Shown here: positions 53,066-63,001 of the stretch, piece after piece
Position numbering within the stretch: the stretch's first letter is position 1
Layout: each line of letters begins with the position of its first letter
NCBI GenBank assembly: GCA_013289475.1
Contig: JABCZW010000001.1
Location: 62,001-126,000 of the forward strand
DNA: 64,000 bases
Origin: Bacteroidota bacterium
GTDB lineage: Bacteria; Bacteroidota; Bacteroidia; JABEUT01
Direction: 5' to 3'
Program-made: the position numbers and the translations under genes
The notes under the pieces: model-generated
Told to the model about the DNA's origin: nothing
The model's input: only the letters and a program-made list of their open reading frames with translations
Database searches by the model: none

Positions 53066-55041
53066 GCTAATTCAAAGTCTATAAATTTCTTAATAAGGTC
53101 GGTTCTTTTAACCTTCACATTAACGTCCTGCCCAAGCTGAAAGCGCTTGCCTGTACGTTTACCCTTCAGGCAATAGTTCTGTTCATCGTAATAATAAAAA
53201 TCATCTTGCAAATCGCGGCCCCTTACAAAGCCTTCGCACTTATTGGCTTTTAGTTCAACAAAGAATCCGTATTCAGTAACGCCCGAAATAAGGCCTTCAA
53301 ATATTTCAGATGAGTGCTTTTGCATGAATTGCACTTGCTTGTATTTTACTGATGCCCTTTCTGCTTCTTCAGCCATGCGTTCCAGCTTCGAACAGTATTT
53401 GCATTGTTCTTCCAGTTCGTGCTTATTGTCAGTAGTCTTACCTGTGATAAGATATTCTTGCAAAAGCCGGTGTACCATCAGGTCGGGGTAGCGGCGGATA
53501 GGGGAGGTGAAGTGGGTGTAAAAGTCAAATCCTAATCCGTAATGGCCAATATTCTTGGTAGTGTAAATTGCTTTTGCCATAGTGCGTATAGCAAGTATGT
53601 TTAAAACATTCTCATAAGGTTTCGAGCGCGCGTTTTCCAATAAGTCATTCATTGAATTGGCTATGTTGGTAGAACGATCAAATGTTGATTTAATGCCCGA
53701 CTTGCGAAGGAACTCAACGAACTTCTGTATTTTTTCAGTATCAGGCTGATCATGTACACGATACACAAAAACATTCTTCTTTTTGTCCTTATGCTCGTGC
53801 CTTTCATGTGCAGCATTATTCTCAACGGGTGCTTTACCAACTAATTCGGCAACCTTTCGGTTAGCCAAAAGCATAAAATCTTCAATTAGTCTGTGTGAAT
53901 CATTGGCCTCCATAAACTTAACCCCAAGTGGGTTTCCGGCACCATCTAAGATAAACTTTACTTCAGTTTTTTCAAAAGCTATCGAGCCCTCTTTCATACG
54001 CTTAGCACGCAATGTTTTGGCAAGTTTGTTCAGCGTATGTACTTCGCTTGAAAGTTTATCTTCTTTACCATCTAATATCTCCTGCACTTCTTCGTAATTA
54101 AAGCGGTGCTTAGAGTTTATAACTGTTTTGCCAAACCATTGATGTTTAATTTCTGCATGTTCATTTAATTCAAATACTGCCGAAAAGCAAAGCTTGTCTT
54201 CGTGCGGATTTAATGAGCATGCCTCATTTGAAAGGGCTTCAGGTAGCATAGGTATTACCCGGTCAACCAAATAAACCGATGTCGCACGTGTAGCAGCTTC
54301 TTTATCTATAGGTGAATCAGGTTGTACATAATGACTGACATCGGCAATGTGCACACCAACTTCCCAGTGGCCATTATCTAGTTTTTTTAATGATAAAGCA
54401 TCGTCAAAGTCTTTGGCATCGGCCGGGTCGATGGTAAAAGTCATAATATCCCTGAAATCGCGCCTGCGTTTTATTTCTTCTTCCGATATGCTTGTCCTGA
54501 GATTCTCAACTGCTTTTTTAACTTCTTTTGGGAATTGCAAAGGCAGGCTAAATTCCTCAATTATAGAATTCATTTCGGCCGTATGTTCTCCCGGCTGGCC
54601 CAGTACTTCCATTATTTCGCCTGTTGGGTTTTTGTCATCTTTTTCCCAACCAATAATATTTACACGCACTTTTTGCCCATTCAGTGCATTGTTTATTTTA
54701 TTCTTTGGTACATAAATATCTGTTGGTACTTTAGAATTGTCGGGCAATACAAAAGCATGTCCTTCCGATAACTGAAGTGTACCACTATAAGTAGTTTTAC
54801 CTCTTTCAATAATTTCTATTATTTCTCCTTCAGGCCTGTCGTTATGGCGGCTATGTTTTATAACCGCTTTTACAATATCGCCATTCAATGCGTGCCCTGT
54901 TCTTTCGCGCGGTATATAAATATCTTTAGGTTGCCCGGGAGAAATGATAAACGCTGCTCCCGAAGCTTTCATATCAACAGTTCCAATTACATAACGCTGG
55001 TTTTGCTGATGTCTTTGCCTGCCTTTGGTTTGTTTTCTCAT
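53062..55041 (-). CDS. rnr: Ribonuclease R family exoribonuclease (short N-terminus)
   Basis: 659 residues. Two OB/cold-shock domains near the start (GTVDMKASGAAFIISPGQPKDIYIP and YSGTLQLSEGHAFVLPD), the RNB catalytic domain with FTIDPADAKDFDDALSLKKLD and DVSHYVQPDSPIDKEA, and a C-terminal S1 domain (IFEGLISGVTEYGFFVELKANKCEGFV). It degrades structured RNA from the 3' end. The N-terminal winged-helix domain of long RNase R is missing: the protein begins directly with a basic tail (KQTKGRQRHQQNQ). Its start overlaps the rlmB stop by 4 bp (ATGA), so both are translated from one transcript. Confidence 0.94.
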   Translation of the reverse strand: MRKQTKGRQRHQQNQRYVIGTVDMKASGAAFIISPGQPKDIYIPRERTGHALNGDIVKAVIKHSRHNDRPEGEIIEIIERGKTTYSGTLQLSEGHAFVLPDNSKVPTDIYVPKNKINNALNGQKVRVNIIGWEKDDKNPTGEIMEVLGQPGEHTAEMNSIIEEFSLPLQFPKEVKKAVENLRTSISEEEIKRRRDFRDIMTFTIDPADAKDFDDALSLKKLDNGHWEVGVHIADVSHYVQPDSPIDKEAATRATSVYLVDRVIPMLPEALSNEACSLNPHEDKLCFSAVFELNEHAEIKHQWFGKTVINSKHRFNYEEVQEILDGKEDKLSSEVHTLNKLAKTLRAKRMKEGSIAFEKTEVKFILDGAGNPLGVKFMEANDSHRLIEDFMLLANRKVAELVGKAPVENNAAHERHEHKDKKKNVFVYRVHDQPDTEKIQKFVEFLRKSGIKSTFDRSTNIANSMNDLLENARSKPYENVLNILAIRTMAKAIYTTKNIGHYGLGFDFYTHFTSPIRRYPDLMVHRLLQEYLITGKTTDNKHELEEQCKYCSKLERMAEEAERASVKYKQVQFMQKHSSEIFEGLISGVTEYGFFVELKANKCEGFVRGRDLQDDFYYYDEQNYCLKGKRTGKRFQLGQDVNVKVKRTDLIKKFIDFELA

Positions 55042-55781
55042 TTTGCAGTACGTTGTCTTACTGCCTCGTATAGCACTATGGCTGTACTTACCGATACATT
55101 CAATGATTCTATTTTACCCATTAAAGGAATACGAACCTGCTTATCGCAAAGCCTTAAAATTTCTTTTGAAATACCGCTCCCTTCCGAGCCTAATACCAAA
55201 ACAGTTGGCACAGTATAATCGACATTGGTATAAAAATAATCGCCTTTTTCGGTACATGCCACTGCTTGTAAACCGCTCGACTGAAGAAACTCCAGTGTTT
55301 CAGCAAGATCTTTTTCGCGGCAGATAGGCAACAGATTTAATGCACCTGCTGAGGCTTTCATAGTTTCTTCGTTTATTTGCGCTGAGCCTTTTTGCGGCAC
55401 AACTACTGCATCTGCCCCTGCGCATTCTGCAGTACGTATTATGGCACCCAGGTTACGCACATCGGTTATCTGATCCAGTAAAACAAAGAGAGGCACTTTG
55501 CCTGCTTCAAAAATTCCCGGTAGTAAGTTCTCGGCTTTGTGGTAAGTAACCTCTGCCATATAAGCTATTACACCCTGGTGGTTCTTGCCGGTAAGGCGGG
55601 TTAGCTTTTCGAGAGGAACATATTGAAAATGTATTCCACGGTCCCTTAATAAAAACAATAATTCTTTCGATAACGGGCCTTGCAGATTGTTTTGCACAAA
55701 CACCTTTTCCAGTTCTTTTCCGCTTTCTATAGCTTCAATTACCGGATGCAGGCCAAATATCATAGGGCTCTTTATAGGCAT
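55038..55781 (-). CDS. rlmB: 23S rRNA (guanosine(2251)-2'-O)-methyltransferase RlmB
   Basis: 247 residues. N-terminal substrate-binding domain (IFGLHPVIEAIESGKELEKVFV) and a SpoU/TrmH knot domain with its three motifs: ITDVRNLGAIIRTAECAGADAVVVP, LVLGSEGSGISKEILRLCD and IPLMGKIESLNVSVSTAIVLYE. It methylates the ribose of G2251 in 23S rRNA. Coupled to rnr by a 4-bp overlap, a sensible pairing of RNA maturation functions. Confidence 0.94.
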   Translation of the reverse strand: MPIKSPMIFGLHPVIEAIESGKELEKVFVQNNLQGPLSKELLFLLRDRGIHFQYVPLEKLTRLTGKNHQGVIAYMAEVTYHKAENLLPGIFEAGKVPLFVLLDQITDVRNLGAIIRTAECAGADAVVVPQKGSAQINEETMKASAGALNLLPICREKDLAETLEFLQSSGLQAVACTEKGDYFYTNVDYTVPTVLVLGSEGSGISKEILRLCDKQVRIPLMGKIESLNVSVSTAIVLYEAVRQRTAK

Positions 55782-55873
55782 AGTTCTAATAAAGTGCCAA
55801 TATACGGGGCATTGGCTTCCCTATTGCTTCTTTTCGTTAATAGTTTTCAAAGGGTTTTAAACACCAAGCAGTA

Positions 55874-57718
55874 TTACCTTAGCAATCCGCTGCCTTGCTT
55901 AATAAATCTAAGCATAGTGGTATTACCTAATTTGTCGGTGGTTTGGGCAATATAAACCCCATTGGAGAATGAAGATATATCGATGGCAATTTTAGAGTTT
56001 GTCACTATCCCGCTCCAGATGCTTTGGCCTAATGCATTATATACATTAATGCTCTTTATGTTTGCTCCTTCAATGGTTACTAAGCTGTTAGCAGGGTTGG
56101 GGTAAAGTGTAACATTATTAGGTGCCGTAACTTTTACAGGAACAATATTGAAAGATTGCCTCAGTCCATCATAGTCTTGCTGTATAAGTTTATAGTAGTC
56201 AGTTCCTACCGGAGGGTGATGGTCAGCTAAAGTATAATATCTGGTTTGGTCGCTATTTCCTGCACCTGCAACAGTATCAATAATTTGCCAGTTTTTTCCG
56301 TCAGTGCTTCTTTCAATAAAAAAATAGCGATTATCTACTTCTGTAGCGGTTGACCATTGCAGGTCGGCACAGTCGGTATTTGAATTGTATTCACCGGTAA
56401 AGGAAATAAGGGAAATTGGTAAGGTACTGCAAAGAGCATTGGTACTGGCTGCAAAAGTATTGTATATAGGTGCATATCCATGCCCGCCGGTTGAAGGGAA
56501 ATTATAGATAACACTATATGTTGAAGTGGTCGTATTATATTGATACGCTATTCCGCCATTACCGGTTCCTCCCTGGTAAAGGGTACCGTACAAATTCCCG
56601 TCGGGTGCTTTAATAATACCATTGGCGCCATAAATTCCATCGCCTGCGCCTGAAAAAGTATGTACTATAGAATAAGCATGCGTGGTAGGAGAAATTTTAA
56701 AAAGTACTCCTGCTCCGGTACCAAATCCATTGGCTACAGAAGTACCTCCAAGGGAAGTTGTTCCATATAAGTTGCCGTCTGCACCTAAGCATAAACCGCC
56801 CATAGGGGCATAACCATCGGATGCGGCTGAACCTTGAAAATCGTATATGTCACTGTAAGTATAAGTGATTAAATCATATTGCCATATGCAGCCTTTACTG
56901 CTGTTAGCGCCTCCGTAAAAACATACGCCATAAAGACTGGCATGCCCGGCGCCATTTGCTGTTTCAACTATAGCGCCTTGGGGTTCTGAGCCCACATTTG
57001 CCGAGCCAACAGGGGGGAAGTTATACAATATTTTATAAACAGTGCCGTTTGAATCCATGCTGAATAATGTACCGTAACCACATGTACAGCAGCCTGCAAA
57101 GCCACAGGTGGCAAGGCTATTGCCACCATCAACTGTTACTCCGTAAATAGTATCTCTGTACCATAAAAGCGGTGTTTCAATGGGTGAAGAACCATCTGTA
57201 GGTTTTCCTGCAAAAGTGTGTAGGGTTGTGTAGGTATTTGTATGATAATTGTATTTATAGACGGTGCCATTAAAACTCGCTCCGCCGCTCTCTGTCATGC
57301 CGAACAAAGAACCACCGCTTACGAGCTGTATTACCGGATTTGTCTGCGCGTCGTAGTTAGATGCCGCTGAAAACAGATCGGTATAAGTAGATGTAGTGGT
57401 TGAATAACTGAAAACTTCTCCGTTCCAATTTGTTCCACCATTATAACTAACGCTGTAAAGTACATTATTGGAAGCAAGGCAGAAAGATGCATCAGCCTGG
57501 TAAGATGCAGCATTTGTAGCAGCCGGAAAATCATAAAGGTCGTTATAAATCCATGTGCCGCTAAATTCACACAACTGGTATACCTGACCATTTGAATGGC
57601 TACCCCCTGAAATATCAAGGCCAAATAATGCTATCTGCGCAAAGGCAGAGTTACTTAAAATAAAAAATAGGATCCCCTGTAATAAATACTTTTTCAATTT
57701 TTCCCCAAAAATTAACAT
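55874..57718 (-). CDS. GloVer-repeat secreted protein with T9SS type A sorting domain
   Basis: 614 residues from the ATG at 57718 (the frame extends to 57742). Signal peptide to about AFAQ. The middle is built of GloVer-type tandem repeats, each about 60 residues, with the form GxLYGxTxxGGxxxxGxxFxYxxxTxxYxxLxxF (for instance NLYGTLYQGGTGNGGIAYQY and SLFGMTESGGASFNGTVYKY). Then come a fibronectin-like segment (SFTGEYNSNTDCADLQWSTATEVDNRYFFIERS) and a T9SS type A domain (VTLYPNPANSLVTIEGAN ... GVYIAQTTD). It is surface-exported; the ligand is unknown. Confidence 0.85.
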   Translation of the reverse strand: MLIFGEKLKKYLLQGILFFILSNSAFAQIALFGLDISGGSHSNGQVYQLCEFSGTWIYNDLYDFPAATNAASYQADASFCLASNNVLYSVSYNGGTNWNGEVFSYSTTTSTYTDLFSAASNYDAQTNPVIQLVSGGSLFGMTESGGASFNGTVYKYNYHTNTYTTLHTFAGKPTDGSSPIETPLLWYRDTIYGVTVDGGNSLATCGFAGCCTCGYGTLFSMDSNGTVYKILYNFPPVGSANVGSEPQGAIVETANGAGHASLYGVCFYGGANSSKGCIWQYDLITYTYSDIYDFQGSAASDGYAPMGGLCLGADGNLYGTTSLGGTSVANGFGTGAGVLFKISPTTHAYSIVHTFSGAGDGIYGANGIIKAPDGNLYGTLYQGGTGNGGIAYQYNTTTSTYSVIYNFPSTGGHGYAPIYNTFAASTNALCSTLPISLISFTGEYNSNTDCADLQWSTATEVDNRYFFIERSTDGKNWQIIDTVAGAGNSDQTRYYTLADHHPPVGTDYYKLIQQDYDGLRQSFNIVPVKVTAPNNVTLYPNPANSLVTIEGANIKSINVYNALGQSIWSGIVTNSKIAIDISSFSNGVYIAQTTDKLGNTTMLRFIKQGSGLLR

Positions 57719-57850
57719 TTGATGCTCAACAGGGCGGAACATCTAAATGGATTAAGATAAATAAGAACGAGAGCACTTGACTTTCAAAAATTTACACTAC
57801 AAATATAACGCTAAAATAATAAATCCAATACGCTTTTACCTGAAAAATAG

Positions 57851-60403
57851 TTACTTAACTTTTGAATTAGATTGTTGTGTTAACGAATAAATAAGTTTTT
57901 TTAATTGTTTAATATCTGCCTCATCTTTTACCTGTGCATCTTTAAGGCTATTCACATTATTTTCTTGTGTATTTATTTTGCCGGCTTGCAATTTATTTTG
58001 GTTCTCTAATTCGGTAACCTTTGCCTGCAAAGCTGCAATTACATGGTTTGAGCTGTCAATTATTTGTTGTTGCTCCTGTACAGCTTTTACCAGTGGTACA
58101 ACAAATTGTGAGTATCGCAACCCCCAGAAAGCGCCACTTTTATCTACCCCGCTAAAGTCATATCCAATTTTATTTGCCGCTGCATCAACCTCCTGTGCTA
58201 TAAATCCACTAAATTTCATTTTTTCAATATCATATTTACCGGGCCAGTTCATGGTATCTTTTATACCCATCAATGCATTCTCTTTAGTAACATCATAATT
58301 ATATGTTACAGGGCGTAATGAATTTATAAATGCAAGCCCGGGTACATTCTCCTGCACATTATTTTTTATCCTTGCGTCTGAACCTATTGTCCAGTCTACC
58401 TGCACCCAGGTGGAGGTAACAGAGCTATTTCCAATGGCAACGTGGTTAGAATTGTTTCCCACATCGGCACCACTGCCTAGTACTGTATTGTTAGCACCTG
58501 AGGTACAATTTACCATGGCCTGGTAGCCAATACCGGTATTGTTGGCACCTGAAGTTACATTATATAAGGCCTGGTATCCCACGCCAACGCAATAACTGCC
58601 GGAAATATTGGAAGTATTGCCATACAAGGCCTGGTAGCCTAAAGCTACTCCATAACTACCTGAAATAGTTCCGTTATTACCATATAGTGCATACGGCCCT
58701 AAACAAACATTATATGAGCCGGTAAATGCCGAACCACCTCCTGAATTATAACCTAAAGCAGTATTGTAGGCACCCCATTGGCCTGCGTACAATGAATTAT
58801 AACCAATGGCAACATCATAAGTACTTGAACGTGTAAATAATAAAGCGTTGCTGCCAATAGCAACATTATTTGCTGCAGTAGTTCCGGGATCGTTCATGGC
58901 ACCCGAACCTATAGCAACATTATAGGAACCTGTTAAGCCAAAATTTTCCAACGTATTTGTACCTATGGCAATATTGGAAAAGCTGCCTTCGTCACTTGCC
59001 AGTGCCATACTACCGATAGCAATATTGCCTGAGCTTGCAAATGCACCGGCACTCCCATATTCGGCTTGTTCGCCAATTGCTATATTGGCATAATAGCTAA
59101 CACTATTTCCAACAAAATTATAAAGGGCACGATCGCCTATGGCAACATTATCAAAACTAGATTGATCGCTATATAATGCATATTGTCCAAGTGCAGTATT
59201 TTCAGATCCGGAAGTATTACTATATAACGCACTATTACCAATAGCTACGTTTTGCTGCCCCGAATTACTGCTTGTAAGTGCGTTATAACCCATCGCTTCA
59301 TTATATAAGCCTGAGTTACCATTACCGGCACCTATGGCAAAGAATACATTACCATTACCGGCAACGTCTAAGAATCCAACACGGGTATTATTGGTTCTGA
59401 AGCTAAGGGCAATATTATCTGTGGTTCCAAGGAAATTTGTTGCATTTGAAGTACCTGCATTGCCAAGTAAAAGCCAGCCTGAACCACCACCACCGGCTGC
59501 TGCCTGCCAGCTTGCCTGCCCTGCAGCGTCAGATGTTAATACTTTACCTACACCCTGGTTTCCATCTACTATTTTAAGTGTAGTGCCCGATGAGCCATCT
59601 ATTTCAAGCTGTGCTCCTGGATTAGTTTGATTAATCCCAACATAACCACTCTGCAAAATAATCATTCTTGTATTCCATGTAATAGGGTTTACTCCACCGC
59701 TGGCGTTATTAAAATATAATTGACCTGATAGTAATTTAATATCGGCAGCCCAACCGCCATAACCACCAACATTTACATAGTTAAATTGACTGGTGGCTGT
59801 ATTAAACCATCCATTGTCTGAAAAGTAAGCACCCCAACCGTTGTCCATTCCAACTCTTCCGTAGTTTGTCTGGTCTGCAGCGTCGGCCCGGCAAAAGCCA
59901 ATTTCACCTTTCCCGAGCGATAATTCTGCCTGTGGACTTGCCCATCCTACACCAACCCATCCGGTGGAATTTTGTATCCTCATGTTTTCGGCGCCATTGG
60001 TTTTAAAAACAAGGTCCTGTGCATCCTTGGTGCCTAAAAAATTAGTTCCGGCCGTGGTGCCGCTATTGCCTAAAAGCAGCCAGTCGGTAGGGTTGCCGGC
60101 ATTCATTAAATAGTTCCACTGCGCATTTGCCCAATAATAATAACCCACGCCGTTTCCAACACCAGCAGCAGTATTATATACAAGCATACCGTTAGAAGAG
60201 CCACCCGTAACAGGAGCCCATACAGTTATGCTTGTTAAGGCAACCTGGGGCCCTAGAAATCCAAGCGTTCCTGTATTACCTGTATTTAAGTCAAGAATTG
60301 CCGAAGCATTAGGTGTAGCACCTGTGGTGTTTATACCAATGTTTTGGGCATTAGCAGCTACATTAATTAAACACAGTGAAAGCAGAAATATAATTTTTTT
60401 CAC
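57851..60403 (-). CDS. Surface protein with YadA-like head repeats and S74 (tail-fibre) chaperone domain
   Basis: 850 residues from a GTG at 60403. Signal peptide to about ANAQ, then an N-terminal region of NIGINTTGATPNASAILDL and FLGPQVALTS type common in this group, and from about residue 360 a long tract of YadA/trimeric-adhesin-like head repeats (NVAIGNSALYSNTSGSENTALG, NIAIGEQAEYGSAG and many more). Near 695 comes an intramolecular chaperone domain of the peptidase S74 family (IGSDARIKNNVQENVPGLAFINSLRPVTYNYD), followed by a coiled coil (AALQAKVTELENQNKLQAG). It should trimerise and be cut by itself after folding. No phage genes are near. No T9SS domain is seen. Confidence 0.87.
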   Translation of the reverse strand: MKKIIFLLSLCLINVAANAQNIGINTTGATPNASAILDLNTGNTGTLGFLGPQVALTSITVWAPVTGGSSNGMLVYNTAAGVGNGVGYYYWANAQWNYLMNAGNPTDWLLLGNSGTTAGTNFLGTKDAQDLVFKTNGAENMRIQNSTGWVGVGWASPQAELSLGKGEIGFCRADAADQTNYGRVGMDNGWGAYFSDNGWFNTATSQFNYVNVGGYGGWAADIKLLSGQLYFNNASGGVNPITWNTRMIILQSGYVGINQTNPGAQLEIDGSSGTTLKIVDGNQGVGKVLTSDAAGQASWQAAAGGGGSGWLLLGNAGTSNATNFLGTTDNIALSFRTNNTRVGFLDVAGNGNVFFAIGAGNGNSGLYNEAMGYNALTSSNSGQQNVAIGNSALYSNTSGSENTALGQYALYSDQSSFDNVAIGDRALYNFVGNSVSYYANIAIGEQAEYGSAGAFASSGNIAIGSMALASDEGSFSNIAIGTNTLENFGLTGSYNVAIGSGAMNDPGTTAANNVAIGSNALLFTRSSTYDVAIGYNSLYAGQWGAYNTALGYNSGGGSAFTGSYNVCLGPYALYGNNGTISGSYGVALGYQALYGNTSNISGSYCVGVGYQALYNVTSGANNTGIGYQAMVNCTSGANNTVLGSGADVGNNSNHVAIGNSSVTSTWVQVDWTIGSDARIKNNVQENVPGLAFINSLRPVTYNYDVTKENALMGIKDTMNWPGKYDIEKMKFSGFIAQEVDAAANKIGYDFSGVDKSGAFWGLRYSQFVVPLVKAVQEQQQIIDSSNHVIAALQAKVTELENQNKLQAGKINTQENNVNSLKDAQVKDEADIKQLKKLIYSLTQQSNSKVK

Positions 60404-60414
60404 CTGGCCAGAGG
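60399..60414 (-). promoter_or_regulatory. Conserved 16-nt start context of the S74 gene
   Basis: CCTCTGGCCAGGTGAA on the minus strand holds the GTG start. The identical 16 bases hold the GTG start of the gene at 60671-62854 (62850-62865). The part before the start contains the palindrome CTGGCCAG. Possible translational or regulator-binding element. Confidence 0.6.
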
Positions 60415-60670
60415 GATTAAAATGGGTTATTTAACTTGTAAATACTTAAATTTTAACAATTCTTTAATGCATTGGTTATAGTTAACGCTACCAAGTTAGC
60501 CTATTATTAAGCCATTTATTAGTTGATAATTTATCTAATATCTCATTTCTGAATAAGAGATGATTTACTGTGAATACGTAATGTTTCTTGTTAAATAATA
60601 TAAATGGATTGATTATCTATTCTTATAATCCTGTTTCTGATTCATCATGCACGGCCAATTGAAGATGGCA
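60415..60670. other. Upstream region of the S74 gene with repeated ATCCTATTTCTG-like motifs
   Basis: AT-rich, with no gene. AATATCTCATTTCTGAAT at 60536-60553 and TTATAATCCTGTTTCTGATT at 60623-60642 resemble two copies upstream of the next gene (63014-63033 and 63105-63119). They lie about 130-240 bp from the gene start. I see no perfect TAnnTTTG box. Confidence 0.45.
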
Positions 60671-62854
60671 TTACTGTTTCATAAATCGTGAAACGGACAT
60701 ATTGTCCTGCTTGTCGAAAACTTGGATTATATAAACGCCCATTGCTAAGCCCCCCAGGCTTATAGATGTTTTTTTATCGGTAATTGTTTGCTCCAAAACT
60801 TGCTGACCGAGCTCATTTAATATTATTATTCTCGAAACATCACCCTGCACATTTATCATGTCGGTAGCTAATGTAGGATAAACTCTTATTGACTGACTGA
60901 ATGGAACATTAACAGCTATAGGATCAAAGGTTTTAGAGTGTCCATCAAAATCAACCTGGGTAAGGCGGTAATAATCTACGCCAACAATAGGATTATCATC
61001 TATAGTTGAATAATTCCTTGTAACATCACTATTCCCTGCACCTGCAGTTGTATCAATTGTTTTCCAGGTAATTCCATCAGTACTGCGCGCAATAGTAAAA
61101 TAATGGTTGTTTATTTCCGATTCGGTAGTCCAGTTAAGCTGTACAACACCATTTACTAAAATACCGGTAAAACTGACAAGTTGTATAGGTAAGCCATATA
61201 TACATTGCTGTATTTCTGCCATGCTATTTGAATAATCGGTTGCAATAATATTAGTTCCGGGAGTTAATAAGGTTATAGAAGTTGCACCTGATAAAGAGTA
61301 ACCTGCTCCTGCCGAACCTACGCGTGTTGCAGGAGTGCGCTCCTGTAACACTGAACTTGCACCCGGGGTTACATCTGTTACAGTTACAGGAGGCGAATTT
61401 GTAAGGCAGGGACTTATCCCTGTAGTAAAAGTTTGCCTTGGGAATTTAGCAACCATAACGGCACCATAGCTGCTGTTGAAATCAAAGTCTGCTTCTCCTA
61501 TTAAAGCATAGGTACCTGTGCCAACTTGCATTGGCCTTGGGCCCCACCAGTTAGATCCGTCTGCTCCGTCCTGTCCCGTACTTCCGGTTTGCATAGTGTT
61601 TACAACTGCCGCAGTAGCTGGATTAATTTCCATAATGAACATGTCGGTATATCCATTCCCTTTGGCAGCCTGAGATGTAGCATCAATAACGGCCGAACCT
61701 ATTAACATATTGCCATCAGTGGCATTGGCAATCTTCGCTCCTATAGCAGCACTTGATGCCCCGAAAGTATATTGCTTGGCCCATACTACAGCACCGGTAT
61801 TATTTATGCGAATAGCTAATGTGCCGGTATTGTTTCCATAAGAACATACTGAAATATAATCACCAGTACCATCAGCAACCTTGGCTATACTTCCACCAAG
61901 CTCAAGGCCACCTGCGCATTGAGTAGTGGAATAAATCCCTGTACCAATATAAAATGTATGGCACCACTTTACATTTCCATTGGTATCGGTTTTCATAATA
62001 AAATGCTGCCATTTATCCCAGCAATTACATGGTGCACCACCTGGGTTTGAGAAATTATCTTGCGAATAGCCCACTATATAAATACCGTTACTTGCTTTAT
62101 CGTAATAAAAATCTGTTGCATAATCATACCTGGTAGAATCCCATGTTCCTCCGGCATAAGTGTATGCCAACCCGATGCTTGTTTTCCAAATAGTATCTGT
62201 CCCACTCGGGTTTATTTTAGCCAATAATATATCTGCCTGGGGGCCATAATTGCCTTCATTCCATGGTATATAAACTCCACTTCCTACCTGGTAAGGTCCA
62301 TAGGTAGACACATTAAAGTTCCAGTTTTCAGCCATCCACCCTACAACATAATAATTTCCACCCGGGGTGGATTTTATAGCTGTAGCCGAACTCCAACTGG
62401 TACCCCATCCCCCTTGTGTCCCTGTTAATGTCATAGACCACAAGACGTTACCTGCAGTTCCTATTTTTGTAATATTAGCTTGTAATGAATTTTCGGCACC
62501 GGCCACCAGAACTCCTGGAGTCGAAGAATATGTATCATAGTTAATGCTTCCAATTGAATTGTTTTGTCCGCCATTGATGAAAGATGGACTGAAACCATCA
62601 CCATAATCTTTTGCCCATTGCAGGTTACCCATTGTATCTGTCTTTATAACAAAATAACAGCTTTGATATGTACCGGGGTCTTGAAGCCATCCATAAAGAT
62701 AGAAGTACCCATTACCATCATATACACCATCAGATGTCCAACCCTCCCATAAGTTTGCAGGATAGTAATAGGCATAACTATACCCATAAGATCTTTGGGC
62801 ACTCGTGAAAATGCTGGGTAGGCAGAATAATAACAACAAAATAAGTTTCTTCAC
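60671..62854 (-). CDS. Large secreted protein with T9SS type A sorting domain
   Basis: 727 residues from a GTG at 62854. Signal peptide to about TSAQ. The body is a beta-propeller-like region with SBBP-type units (YFVIKTDTMGNLQWAKDYGDG, HFIMKTDTNGNVKWCHTFYIG, AIRINNTGAVVWAKQYTFG), about six in number, then a fibronectin-like segment (LVSFTGILVNGVVQLNWTTESEINNHYFTIARS) and a T9SS type A C-terminal domain (IRVYPTLATDMINVQGD ... GVYIIQVFDKQDN). Exported through T9SS and held at the surface. The start context is the same 16-nt element as in the S74 gene. Confidence 0.86.
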   Translation of the reverse strand: MKKLILLLLFCLPSIFTSAQRSYGYSYAYYYPANLWEGWTSDGVYDGNGYFYLYGWLQDPGTYQSCYFVIKTDTMGNLQWAKDYGDGFSPSFINGGQNNSIGSINYDTYSSTPGVLVAGAENSLQANITKIGTAGNVLWSMTLTGTQGGWGTSWSSATAIKSTPGGNYYVVGWMAENWNFNVSTYGPYQVGSGVYIPWNEGNYGPQADILLAKINPSGTDTIWKTSIGLAYTYAGGTWDSTRYDYATDFYYDKASNGIYIVGYSQDNFSNPGGAPCNCWDKWQHFIMKTDTNGNVKWCHTFYIGTGIYSTTQCAGGLELGGSIAKVADGTGDYISVCSYGNNTGTLAIRINNTGAVVWAKQYTFGASSAAIGAKIANATDGNMLIGSAVIDATSQAAKGNGYTDMFIMEINPATAAVVNTMQTGSTGQDGADGSNWWGPRPMQVGTGTYALIGEADFDFNSSYGAVMVAKFPRQTFTTGISPCLTNSPPVTVTDVTPGASSVLQERTPATRVGSAGAGYSLSGATSITLLTPGTNIIATDYSNSMAEIQQCIYGLPIQLVSFTGILVNGVVQLNWTTESEINNHYFTIARSTDGITWKTIDTTAGAGNSDVTRNYSTIDDNPIVGVDYYRLTQVDFDGHSKTFDPIAVNVPFSQSIRVYPTLATDMINVQGDVSRIIILNELGQQVLEQTITDKKTSISLGGLAMGVYIIQVFDKQDNMSVSRFMKQ

Positions 62855-62865
62855 CTGGCCAGAGG
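62850..62865 (-). promoter_or_regulatory. Conserved 16-nt start context of the 60671-62854 gene
   Basis: CCTCTGGCCAGGTGAA on the minus strand, identical to the element at 60399-60414 and likewise containing the GTG start codon. Confidence 0.6.
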
Positions 62866-63001
62866 TTTAATGAAGTTAATTGATTATACGTAAGTTCCCT
62901 ATCTCAAAAATTAAAGAATCCCCAAAAATTTTAACAATCAAGTCAACTCTTAGTTACATTCAGTGGCTCTAATTTACCTTGTTGAATTACCAGTTAAAAA
63001 T

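Noticed and set aside
58380-59300. Dense repeats that at first sight look like a CRISPR or minisatellite array
   Set aside because: They are the codons of the YadA-like protein repeats (xVAIGxxAL) in frame, with changing third positions and no fixed spacer length.
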